Shown here piece after piece: positions 1 to 7,650 of a DNA stretch of 29,662 nt. The position numbers and the translations under genes are program-made. Location of the stretch: contig JAOPGA020001611.1 of the NCBI GenBank assembly GCA_026419775.2, forward strand, positions 1-29,662. The letters are read 5' to 3'. Numbering within the stretch: the stretch's first letter is position 1; every line of letters starts with the position of its first letter. The notes beneath the pieces were generated by a model. The model ran no database searches, was not told where the DNA came from, and saw nothing but the letters and a program-made list of their open reading frames with translations. The stretch comes from Acrasis kona (taxonomy: Eukaryota; Heterolobosea; Eutetramitea; Acrasida; Acrasidae).

Positions 1-1354
1 AGAATTTACAAAGAGAAGTTTCTAGGATGGATTTGGCCTCTGATGGATTATTATTTTCATGAGGGGGCTGAGGTCCAATCAAAGACTCTAAATTTGGCAT
101 CAAGTCAACCAAGTATCTACCTGTTACACCAGCAAGACCGGTCAGAATTCGATCTCTAATATCATTACATTTATCTTGGTCACGAATGATTAAATCAACC
201 AAATCTCTTAGTGCATCCGAAAGAGCGCTGAATGCAACGTTACGATCCAATTGGTCATATTTGCCACAACAATACACGCCGCCGTGGTCCTGGGCATATT
301 TTTGTAAAATGTTAACCAAACTGCTTTTGCCGACGCCAGATGATCCCTTGATGACGATCACCTCACGTTGACCATCTTTACAAACTTTGTGAAAAGTATC
401 TTTGAGATGATTTACTTGAATTTCTCTACCATACAATTTTTCGGAAAAGATTAGTTTTTGTATTTGGTCATGTTGTGCGATTGTAAAATCCTTCACTACA
501 TTATATTTATTAAAAGATTGTTTACACATTTCAAGGTCATGTAGAATACCAGAGCAGGTTTGATAGCGGTCACAGGGGTCCTTGTTGATGAGCTTGAATA
601 TGATTGTTTGAATGACGGCTGGAATGCGCGCCGAAAGTGGTTGTGCTTGCTGCGCAATGTGACTGTGTATTAGTGTCATGTGGTCGTTCGATTCGAATGG
701 GAGGTAACCTGCCAATAATTGATACATTGAAATTCCTAACGAATAAAAGTCTGTTCGGTAGTCTACTGGGTGATTGGTGCGACCAGTCTGCTCTGGACTC
801 ATGTAAGATATGGTTCCGACTCTTGTTTCTAATGTAATCGTTTTGGAAGTGTTTTGTATTCGGGAACACCCAAAGTCAATAATTAAAAGTTTGTTATCAC
901 TCGACCGTAGCATGTTGCTTGGCTTAACGTCAGAGTGAATGTATCCGCACTTGTGTATAAATGTTAATCCCTGCACACATTGTATAGAAATGTCCAAGAA
1001 TGTTGGTACGTCAAATCCTTCAGTGGGGATGTTGTCCAATAAATTGCCTCCTTTTGCAAACTCCATTAAAATCGAAATAATTATTCCGTCTTGCGTTTTA
1101 CATTCATGCATTGCATGATATCGTGGAAAATTATTACTCATTGAAGATAATTCTTTTCCTATCAAAAATTCTCGTCTCAATCTGCTTTCCTGTGCTTCGC
1201 TTGCGTGTTTTGAGGGATGTGTCTTGACTATAATAATATCGTTCTTGTTTAATACGATGGAGCCATTATTGTACAGTTCGTCCCCTTCGTAGATTGCACG
1301 AACAATTTTAGAGGTGGCGCTTAAATGAACTACATCTAAAGTCCTGTAATTCAT
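1..1354 (-). CDS. Ser/Thr protein kinase fused to an AAA-type ATPase (3' part off the window)
   Basis: An uninterrupted frame runs from the ATG at 1354 to the window edge (451 residues visible). Residues ~1-275 are a eukaryotic-type protein kinase: candidate ATP-binding Lys44 (IIIVK), catalytic loop HSDVKPSN at 140-147, DFG at 160-162 and MSPEQTG at 185-191. The HRD arginine is Ser, so it is a non-RD kinase. Residues ~308-451 are an AAA_16-like ATPase, with a P-loop GSSGVGKSS at 337-345 followed by GKYDQ. This order is known from multidomain signalling kinases that go on to GAF and histidine-kinase modules; any such domains would lie outside the window. The ATG is the first Met after an in-frame stop and leaves a normal N-lobe length. 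No intron is seen. It probably couples ligand or stress sensing to phosphorylation; the substrate is unknown. Confidence 0.88.
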   Translation of the reverse strand, partial: MNYRTLDVVHLSATSKIVRAIYEGDELYNNGSIVLNKNDIIIVKTHPSKHASEAQESRLRREFLIGKELSSMSNNFPRYHAMHECKTQDGIIISILMEFAKGGNLLDNIPTEGFDVPTFLDISIQCVQGLTFIHKCGYIHSDVKPSNMLRSSDNKLLIIDFGCSRIQNTSKTITLETRVGTISYMSPEQTGRTNHPVDYRTDFYSLGISMYQLLAGYLPFESNDHMTLIHSHIAQQAQPLSARIPAVIQTIIFKLINKDPCDRYQTCSGILHDLEMCKQSFNKYNVVKDFTIAQHDQIQKLIFSEKLYGREIQVNHLKDTFHKVCKDGQREVIVIKGSSGVGKSSLVNILQKYAQDHGGVYCCGKYDQLDRNVAFSALSDALRDLVDLIIRDQDKCNDIRDRILTGLAGVTGRYLVDLMPNLESLIGPQPPHENNNPSEAKSILETSLCKF

Positions 1355-1434
1355 CAAATGCGTGTATTGGTGTGCTTTTTCAGAAAAAGAAGTAATGAGT
1401 CCATATTAATTATTAACATTCTACGATTACAACT

Positions 1435-2075
1435 GTGAATGACGTCATGCGGATAATCAGCGGCATTATGCCTTATTACAAGACAACAGACAGAACACTC
1501 CAAAACATTGTTGACAGCCATAACAAATATGAAAAGAGGAAACACACTGAAGAATTTCTAGAAACTCAGTGGGCAAAGGACTTGGATGGTTTTTTTGAAG
1601 GAGCACATTTAGAAGAAAAGAGACGAAAGATTGAAAAAGTCTACTAAGCGACCTACCAAATGAAGATAAAACAGTAACGATAATGCTGACAAGTAAGAAC
1701 AACAAATTATCGATTTACTAAACATTTTAAAGCAAAAGAGTCAGATGTGAGTAGCGAATTAATCAACATTTTTTCAACACATCCGAGGTGTTGGGTCCTT
1801 ATTGTGATTTAGAATTAAGTAAGAACAAAAAGCTCTTTACTTTTAACCCTAGCAGACAAGTTGAGGGACGAATCGTTGAGTTAGCAAAAGACATTCAGGA
1901 AATAGCACGCAGAAATTTAGTCTTGGAGGAGGAGAATGGCATTTTGAAGAGAAGGAAAGGTTGACTTTGATGCTTACATCAACTAATCCCGAAACGAGCG
2001 ATCATGACGAGCAACGTGGTGAAGAAGCGGGATGAGGAGAGTGAAGAAAGCGGTGATGATGGACATGATTTTTAA
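1435..2075 (+). pseudogene. Degenerate unrecognised coding remnant
   Basis: Protein-like sequence continues through this stretch but changes frame. About 70 residues rich in Lys/Glu are open in frame 1 to a stop at 1645-1647. A frame-3 piece follows (about 1641-1718), then frame 1 again (from 1720, KHFKAKESDVSSELINIF), then frame 3 from about 1776 with a charged helix-like segment (ARRNLVLEEENGILKRR) ending in a stop. The end is an acidic tail (EESEESGDDGHDF) stopping at 2075. There is no convincing start codon and splicing with GT-AG introns does not join the pieces cleanly. I do not recognise the family. It could be a decayed gene, or a real gene with unusual introns. Confidence 0.35.
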
Positions 2076-2304
2076 TTTTGTAGTACAAGTTTCCATGTTT
2101 CATCCCAAGATTAATGAAACGTGATGATAATTTGCTATGCTCAAATATTAACAGTAGCAATAATATAATTAAAAACACTTTATTCATCAAATGCTTGTTG
2201 AAAGATTAACAAAATCATTATTAAACGCACCAATTCAAAACTTCCTTTTTGTTATAATAGATCGACCAAAACTATCACCAAACGATTCTATTAATTAAAT
2301 GAAT

Positions 2305-2502
2305 GGGTGTACTGCGCCTCGAGGTTAGTGCAAGACGAGGGCAATACAGCCAATAAGGTGTCTCAAACCGTTTCCGGCGAGACAGCACCTATCAGCCCCT
2401 AAGAAAAATTAAGTTAACATCGTGCGCTCTATGAGACGCTATCAGATATTAATCAGATAAGAACAGATACTACACTTGATCTAAGCCGAAGCCGAGAAAG
2501 AT
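2305..2502 (-). ncRNA. U2 spliceosomal snRNA
   Basis: The minus strand carries the most conserved block of U2. It has a 5' stem I region (TCTCGGCTTCGGCTTAGA), then ATCAAGTGTAGTATCTGTTC containing the GTAGTA branch-site recognition element, then the stem II region with ATTAATATCTGAT. Stem IIb is GCG-CTC/GAG-CGC. An Sm-type site AATTTTTC follows, then a stem III with a GAAA tetraloop, and a terminal stem IV (CCTCG/CGAGG) whose loop TCTTGCACTAACCT resembles the U2A'/U2B'' site. It ends in GTACACCC, like other U2 RNAs. Ends are inferred by homology; about 198 nt. Its branch-recognition element fits the TACTAAC-like motifs seen in several introns of this window. Confidence 0.95.
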
Positions 2503-3201
2503 GTTTTATGAGTTAGAGTTGATGAAAGTTATATGCAGTTTAATTTTCTTTATGTTTCGTTTCTTGAATGTGGGTCTTACAATAAATCTTCAAGTTGGTT
2601 GAAGTGAGATTGAAGGAATGCATGTGGGAATTTCCCTAATTATTTGAGGAAAATGAAGCTGGGAGGGGTGAAAATGTGCCGCATAGAGATGATTTCCTAA
2701 TCCCGAATAGCAATCTCGCCCAATTGAAAGTGCAAGCAGCAAGTTCAATAATTGTATAGGAAATTTTCTTGTACCGAGGCTCAGACATAGTGCATTGACA
2801 CTTACCAGTACACATGGATTTTTTTAAACCTTACAACAATCAAATTCCAACACTTCAAACACAAACATATCAAGCACGATGGTAGAATAATATAAAAAGC
2901 AGAGTTATCTCCAAAAAACAAGAAATTCATAATAATAAACACTTTGANGACAATCATCAAAATTGAATCAACAATACACCATCTAATCCTTCGCTTTATC
3001 AAAAAGAAATTAGACTTATTAAATAATAATTTCATTAGCTATATTAAATTGAGCAAGTTCAATTGCTATTAAAATGATGTTTTAATGTATATTTAATTAA
3101 TAAAATTCAAGGCAACAATCGAAAGGTACGACAACACATCACGAAAAAGAAGATTAAGGAATGTAGTACACATATTACATTACAAATTAATATTTTGTAA
3201 T
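2503..3201. other. Intergenic spacer between U2 snRNA and tRNA-Ala
   Basis: I see no convincing gene in these ~700 bases. The only open frames are short (for example a 51-codon minus-strand frame at 2636-2790) and resemble nothing known. One ambiguous base (n) is present at 2948. The U2 promoter should lie just above 2502, but I cannot point to a recognisable proximal sequence element. Confidence 0.5.
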
Positions 3202-3289
3202 GGGGATGTAACTCAGTTGGTCGTATTATACAACAAAGAGTGCCTGCTTTGCATGCATGAAGTCCAGGGTTCGATTCCCTGTATCTCCA
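3202..3289 (+). tRNA. tRNA-Ala (TGC anticodon) with a D-loop insertion
   Basis: The acceptor stem GGGGATG pairs with TATCTCC (two G-U pairs), with A as discriminator. D stem ACTC/GAGT is perfect. The anticodon loop TTTGCAT carries TGC at 3250-3252. The T arm CAGGG-TTCGATT-CCCTG is perfect. A box and B box are intact and a T6 Pol III terminator follows at 3291-3296. The D loop is 23 nt long; removing 3222-3236 leaves a standard 8-nt loop (AGTTGGTA) and a standard 73-nt tRNA. The anticodon stem has one mismatch (C3244 opposite T3258), so reduced function is possible, but the Pol III signals argue for expression. Confidence 0.88.
3222..3236 (+). other. Putative 15-nt tRNA intron in the D loop
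   Basis: The insertion lies between GGT and AGAGT of the D arm. GTTG (3216-3219) pairs with CAAC (3231-3234) to form a 4-bp helix. It is followed on the 5' side by GT|C and on the 3' side by the three-base bulge AA|A before the D stem. Cutting after the second base of each, as tRNA splicing endonuclease does in bulge-helix-bulge or bulge-helix-loop substrates, removes exactly the 15 extra bases. That agreement is seen in the sequence; that it is spliced is inference. Confidence 0.6.
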
Positions 3290-4199
3290 CTTTTTTAAAT
3301 TTTGCGGACATTACAGGTCTAATGGAACATCTCAGCCACGTAGGCAGACAATAATAGAGGCCAGCTGAACCAAAATGAACACCGAATGAAAGAATGTCGT
3401 TCAGAAGATATAAGAGCACTAGACAAACTTGCCACCCTAGAGGAGTTATATTTCTCTGTAACCAAAAACTGGTCAGGACCGTTGTTACTCTCACAATAAA
3501 AAAGAACTACGCCTGGTAAAAACATTCCAGGAAGACTAGCATCAGAAGAGTGCACCCAACTGTGTTTACGCATACATTGCTCAATGTGGGTCTCTATTAG
3601 TAAGTCACTTTTCCAAAACACTAATCTCATCCAGAGGTCACTAGAGAGCGCCTTCAAGGAAAACAACGGTGGAAAGGTAGTGATAGTGATGTCAAACTCA
3701 ACTTTTATGCTACCATTACTGAAGAATAGTGACTCAGAAGAAGATCGTTACTCACAGAGCAGGAATACATCCACATCCCAACATCACTTGAGTACAGACT
3801 TGTCGCAAGAGCTATGTGCGGAAAAGATCTAGAGAATTCCATCCTCGTAAAACTCAGCGCTAAGAAGGTAAGTTCCGCAATAACATTTGTACATTAGCAT
3901 TACATTAAGTCGCGTCGAAGGTCGAGTCTTACAAACATTACATTTCAATAAAACATAAAGCTTCTACTTGTAACAACTATGTTTATGTTGGTCAAGTCGC
4001 TCGCTCTCTGTTGGCAGTAAAAATTTTCGTATCAATCAATTGACACAACTTTCCAATACTGCTAAACTGAATCAGATACGCACATGTATAGCGCCGTGCA
4101 TGTCCGTCAGACTCACATGTGGACATCATGTAAAACAAATGTTAATGATATTGTGAGCTCTTCCATGATACAAATTCTATGTTTATTGATAATCTTCCT
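3290..4199. other. Gene-poor region with a decayed ORF downstream of the tRNA
   Basis: On the plus strand a frame from about 3345 to 3832 reads like protein but holds an in-frame TAA after WSGPLLLSQ (about 3495) and no clear start. Its second part, from about 3584, contains KVVIVMSNSTFMLPLLKN. The layout is faintly reminiscent of a retroelement polyprotein segment, but I cannot assign it. The opposite strand is also open for 115 codons and equally unrecognised. From 3840 to 4199 I see nothing that looks functional. Confidence 0.4.
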
Positions 4200-4385
4200 T
4201 TACTTCTTGTAAATTGTGTCGCACACCCCATAGCAATTCAATCTCACTTTGACCTGCTCATTACCCATACAATTCTTTCTACAAGCTGCCCATCCTCCAA
4301 GCACGTAGGTCACCAATAGTGCAATTACGACTGCCATTAACCACCTCATCTTGTTTTTCTTTGTTGTTGTCTGAAACCAACTCAT
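4200..4385 (-). CDS. Small Cys-containing secreted or membrane-anchored peptide
   Basis: The product is 61 residues from the ATG at 4385, or 49 from the internal ATG at 4349. A short basic segment (KKNKMR) precedes a hydrophobic stretch (WLMAVVIALLVTYVLGGWAA). A ~28-residue tail follows with four cysteines in a C-x3-C...C-x3-C arrangement. That suggests a signal peptide or anchor followed by a small disulfide-stabilised peptide. An AATAAA signal lies just downstream of the stop on this strand, supporting a real transcript. No family is recognised. The function is unknown. Confidence 0.55.
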   Translation of the reverse strand: MSWFQTTTKKNKMRWLMAVVIALLVTYVLGGWAACRKNCMGNEQVKVRLNCYGVCDTIYKK

Positions 4386-4545
4386 TTGATTGACATGACT
4401 ATTTATGCGAGTAGAAATGGCGAACTCTTTGAACTCTAGAAAACTTCACCAATGGGGTTGTTTGGTGTCTTTCAATCAAAACGATCATTTAAAAACAGAA
4501 AACTAAGTTCTCATTCTCATAATACAAAATTAATTTTATTTACAT

Positions 4546-5376
4546 TTATCTACGTGCTGCAATTTGCAACAAGCCGGCAATTAGATACAATGAACCTGCA
4601 ATGACCCACAAGACACCTGCTTCAGTTTGGAATGACCTGCTGAAGAAGGTTCTGAGGAAACTAGTCCATGCGATGGCACCTAATAACAATAGAACTGAAG
4701 CGACAGTGTACATGACTGTTGCAATACCGTTCAAATATAAACTTGAGATTAAACTCTTTGGTGCAACTTCAAAGGTGGTGGCACCGTTAGTGCGACTGGT
4801 TAAGTTGTTCATGTAGGTGTGGTACAAGTAGATACCATCAACAATAGCTCCATAGTTTCTCAAGAGGAAGTAGGCAAGGATTAACGAAGAACCAATAATC
4901 CAAATGATAGTACCGGCGTTGAAAGTATCGAATCTGCCTGTGCCTGATAACCATAAAGCTGCACCAATAATCATAAGGATGCTTCCTAGGAAGAAGGCAA
5001 TACTTCCGATAATGTTCAAAAAGTGATATGGTGTTCTTGAGTTCTTGTTTCCAAGGTCGAATCCTCCAATGAAGGAGAATACAGATGCTAGAGTGAAGAA
5101 GGAGAAGGCAATAATCCAGAGAACACCACTGGCGACGTAGTGGTATCCAAAGTCAGCCAAACTGATGGCGGCACCGACTAGTAGTAGAACACCTCCAATA
5201 AACATGGATAAACCCATGAGGGCACCCATGATTTGGGATAGTACTTGTGACTTGGCTTCGACTGGTGCGGCATAAGCTGTTTGTGTGACTGTTGTTTGAG
5301 TGACGGTGGTTGCTCCTGGACCGTCCAAAACTTTTGTTGGTGCAGTTGTTGGTAATAGTGTGTTTGCTGTCGACAT
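4546..5376 (-). CDS. Six-helix membrane protein with YrhK-like hairpins
   Basis: The product is 276 residues from the ATG at 5376, which is the first ATG of the frame and is preceded by AAC. A polar Thr/Ala-rich N-terminus (~1-45) is followed by six hydrophobic helices near 50-72, 83-105, 118-144, 155-173, 214-238 and 253-272. They form three hairpins with repeated GS-x-F-x-x-G / W-I-x-GS patterns, such as IGSIAFFLGSILMIIG and IIWIIGSS. This resembles the small bacterial YrhK-type membrane domain, here apparently triplicated; the relationship is an inference. The N-terminus is probably cytosolic. An AATAAA follows the stop. No enzymatic residues stand out. Confidence 0.75.
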   Translation of the reverse strand: MSTANTLLPTTAPTKVLDGPGATTVTQTTVTQTAYAAPVEAKSQVLSQIMGALMGLSMFIGGVLLLVGAAISLADFGYHYVASGVLWIIAFSFFTLASVFSFIGGFDLGNKNSRTPYHFLNIIGSIAFFLGSILMIIGAALWLSGTGRFDTFNAGTIIWIIGSSLILAYFLLRNYGAIVDGIYLYHTYMNNLTSRTNGATTFEVAPKSLISSLYLNGIATVMYTVASVLLLLGAIAWTSFLRTFFSRSFQTEAGVLWVIAGSLYLIAGLLQIAARR

Positions 5377-5837
5377 GTTGTTGTGTTTTTTTTTGTGCTT
5401 TGAGAAGATAATTGTCTTGTTCTTTAAATAGGTCAAACTAAAAATAAATAGTTAAAAATACATATTCTTTTCTTTTTAGAGAAGGACGGAAAAAAGTGTC
5501 AATTTACGACAGTGAGATGTCGTATTCATTCATTTTTCCAAGAATTGGTTTATATTTGGGACCAAATCAATGATTTTTAAAATATCCTTGATGGTACTAG
5601 AAAAAGGATTTAGATGTAACATTTGTTGTGCTCCATTAGTGGATGTAATAAAAGAGTCAATATGTGATATGTTGACGACAATTGTAAAAACGTAATCCAG
5701 TTGAGCATAGGGAAGTCCAAATACCGAAAGTTAACAATTGTCATGAGATGAACAAGAAACAATAATTATTATTAGGAGTTTTTGAGACGACAATAATGGA
5801 TGAATGTAATCAATTATTTATTTACATTTGATTTATT
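5377..5837. other. Spacer with a possible coding remnant at 5530-5730 (minus)
   Basis: On the minus strand a frame of about 66 codons between TAA (5731-5733) and TGA (5530-5532) reads like genuine protein, ending in LVPNINQFLEK. It has no ATG except one 30 codons before its end, and no splice acceptor AG lies upstream before the next gene's stop codon. I read it as the surviving 3' end of a lost gene, or a chance ORF. The rest of the spacer should hold the promoter of the 4546-5376 gene. Confidence 0.35.
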
Positions 5838-6515
5838 CTAGTTTGATTCTTGTTCGCTTTGTTTCTTTAGTTTTGGTACCCACAATCTTTTCCGCGAGTT
5901 GGTGAACCAGTTCGAAACTTGTAAGTATGTTAATCCCGTCTTCCTGCTCAATTCCTCTTTATCAGACGACGTAGGATAGGGGTGCTCTATATTATCTTGA
6001 AACCATTCTCTTAGAATATTTACAGCATCAGAGCTTAAAAAATGTGTGTTTCTCTTCCGGGACTTCTGAACTTTTGTGTCCTCCCAAAGCTTAGTCAAGA
6101 CTACTTTTTGTATTGTCTCTGGAGTAATCCTTTGTATTAGTTCTTTATCTTTGGTCATCTTGTCTCTTGATACGGGGCTATGAAACTCAAACAAATCAGA
6201 TTGGGTCCGTTTTCGTTTAGCATGTGGGCTGCAGTTATCGCTCGCTTCCCAATGGATCTCATTACTATATGGACTTAGTAGTGAATCATAGATGTACTCT
6301 TCTCTCTGCCTCTTTATTCCAGAAGTTTGTCGCACACAGTCAGAAATGTATGGCAGTACGGGGGGTTGGTTATAAAAGAAGTCATCTGAGCAATAATTAA
6401 GAAGTGTGTGAATTCCCGGCAATCTAAACTCTTCACACTGTTGTGGAATGTGATTGTATGGATGTGAGGACGTCATCGTTGCTTTTTTTTGTTTTGCCGG
6501 CAGGGTGGAGTGCAT
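5838..6515 (-). CDS. TALE-class homeodomain transcription factor
   Basis: The product is 225 residues from the ATG at 6515 (an alternative ATG is at 6476). Residues ~153-211 form a homeodomain with the three-residue loop extension typical of TALE proteins (HPYPT at 178-182) and a recognition helix VSNWFTNSRKR. The DNA-contacting Asn51 (WFTN) is kept, while position 50 is Thr where TALE proteins commonly have Ile. The first 150 residues are polar and unrecognised; a basic patch KRKR-like at ~100-103 could be a nuclear localisation signal. No MEIS/KNOX/PBC domain is seen. AATAAA directly follows the stop. It is probably a nuclear regulator of developmental or life-cycle genes. Confidence 0.9.
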   Translation of the reverse strand: MHSTLPAKQKKATMTSSHPYNHIPQQCEEFRLPGIHTLLNYCSDDFFYNQPPVLPYISDCVRQTSGIKRQREEYIYDSLLSPYSNEIHWEASDNCSPHAKRKRTQSDLFEFHSPVSRDKMTKDKELIQRITPETIQKVVLTKLWEDTKVQKSRKRNTHFLSSDAVNILREWFQDNIEHPYPTSSDKEELSRKTGLTYLQVSNWFTNSRKRLWVPKLKKQSEQESN

Positions 6516-6978
6516 CTTTTTTATTGCACGAACAAGTCCTATTTCGGAGCTGTCAAGTCATCCTCTAATGACAGGTCAACATCACCACCATATAATGATC
6601 TGTCACAGGGTCAATTAAGAAACATAATACCAAATGAGGCTGTGTTAGCTAAAATCGATTATGAAAAATGATGAACAACAACATAACGACGAATTGGTTA
6701 TATTTTGACTGCATTTGTGTCCGTTGATTTTAGCAATGCTTCTCAGCAGAACAGTTTGTTAGACGATTTTCTGATTGAACGCTACAGCGTTTCGAACTCC
6801 GGAGTTACTCCCATCACTATTACCTTGTATGGCAAGTCATTGGGTGCAACTTCATGTTACACACGTAACCGTATTTTTAACATTATCTCCCTGTTCTCCT
6901 GCATCTCCTAAAATCTTAGGTATTACAATGAGTGAATGTGAATCATGAAGCTCAACATTTTTGTGCAACCCTTTTATT
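6516..6978. other. Divergent intergenic region (homeodomain / HD phosphohydrolase)
   Basis: This 463-bp spacer separates two divergently transcribed genes and should hold both promoters. Two plus-strand frames (about 6489-6671 and 6705-6911) have protein-like composition but lack an ATG and cannot be joined to each other or to the downstream gene with a convincing intron. I do not call them genes. Confidence 0.4.
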
Positions 6979-7644
6979 ATGAACATCATCGAGCAGACAG
7001 TTCAATACGTGAAGGATTCTCTTTCATCAAACGACGCTTCCCATGATTATGCACACATAGAACGTGTCTATAAAATGGCCATAAAGATTGCTCATGACGA
7101 GTCTGTAGAATCCGAACTAGATTTAGAAGTTATCAAGCTTGGCGCTCTTTTGCACGACGTTCATGATTATAAATACAGTGGAAGTGAAACTGCCGGACCC
7201 GAGGCTGTGCAAAAGTTCTTAAATGAAGCTGGGTATCCTTCAAATTTAACAGACAGAGTAGTGTACATTGTCAAAAACATATCTTACAGTAAAGAGATGG
7301 AAAGCAATGGTAATCATGTCGAAACACCCCTTGAGCTTCGCATTGTTCAGGATGCCGACCGTTTGGATGCTCTCGGCGCCATTGGTATCGGGAGAACAAT
7401 GGTATTTTCAGGAAGTAAAGGAAGACCCATGTACGACCCCAACATCAAGCCAAACATTAACATGTCTAAGAAAGAATATATGGACAAGAAAAACGACACA
7501 GCCATTAATCATTTTTATGAAAAATTGTTCAAACTCAAGGATTTAATGAAGACGGAGAGCGGAAGAAGAATTGCACAAAAGCGACACGAGTTTATGGAGC
7601 TTTACGTGGATCACTTTAAAAAAGAATGGGAAGCTGAAATATAA
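6979..7644 (+). CDS. HD-domain metal-dependent phosphohydrolase
   Basis: The product is 221 residues from the ATG at 6979. The HD-superfamily metal site is complete: H22 and H26 (SHDYAHIERV), HD59-60 (ALLHDVHDY) and D125 (QDADRLDALGAIGIGRT). The arrangement and length match the small YedJ/YpgQ-type stand-alone HD phosphohydrolases, which are soluble proteins thought to act on nucleotides or other phosphates; the true substrate is not predictable. There is no signal peptide or intron. Its stop lies only 6 bp from the stop of the convergent gene on the other strand. The overlapping AT-rich stretch there carries AATAAA for this gene. Confidence 0.88.
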   Translation: MNIIEQTVQYVKDSLSSNDASHDYAHIERVYKMAIKIAHDESVESELDLEVIKLGALLHDVHDYKYSGSETAGPEAVQKFLNEAGYPSNLTDRVVYIVKNISYSKEMESNGNHVETPLELRIVQDADRLDALGAIGIGRTMVFSGSKGRPMYDPNIKPNINMSKKEYMDKKNDTAINHFYEKLFKLKDLMKTESGRRIAQKRHEFMELYVDHFKKEWEAEI

Positions 7645-7650
7645 ATAAAT

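Noticed and set aside
2636-2790. 51-codon minus-strand ORF starting MSEPRYKK
   Set aside because: Short, no homology that I recognise, no clear poly(A) signal, and located in the gene-poor spacer.
2800-2808. ACTTACCAG on the plus strand, resembling the U1 snRNA 5' end
   Set aside because: Only nine bases match; no U1 stem-loops, Sm site or downstream structure follow.
3213-3494. 93-codon minus-strand ORF overlapping the tRNA
   Set aside because: It runs through the tRNA gene and has no recognisable motif; an antisense shadow.
3319-3666. 115-codon minus-strand ORF
   Set aside because: No signal peptide, domain or neighbouring exon, and the opposite strand is about as protein-like; no basis for choosing it as a gene.
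6489-6911. Two plus-strand frames between the homeodomain and HD genes as an extra gene
   Set aside because: Neither has an ATG and no plausible intron joins them to one another or to the HD gene.
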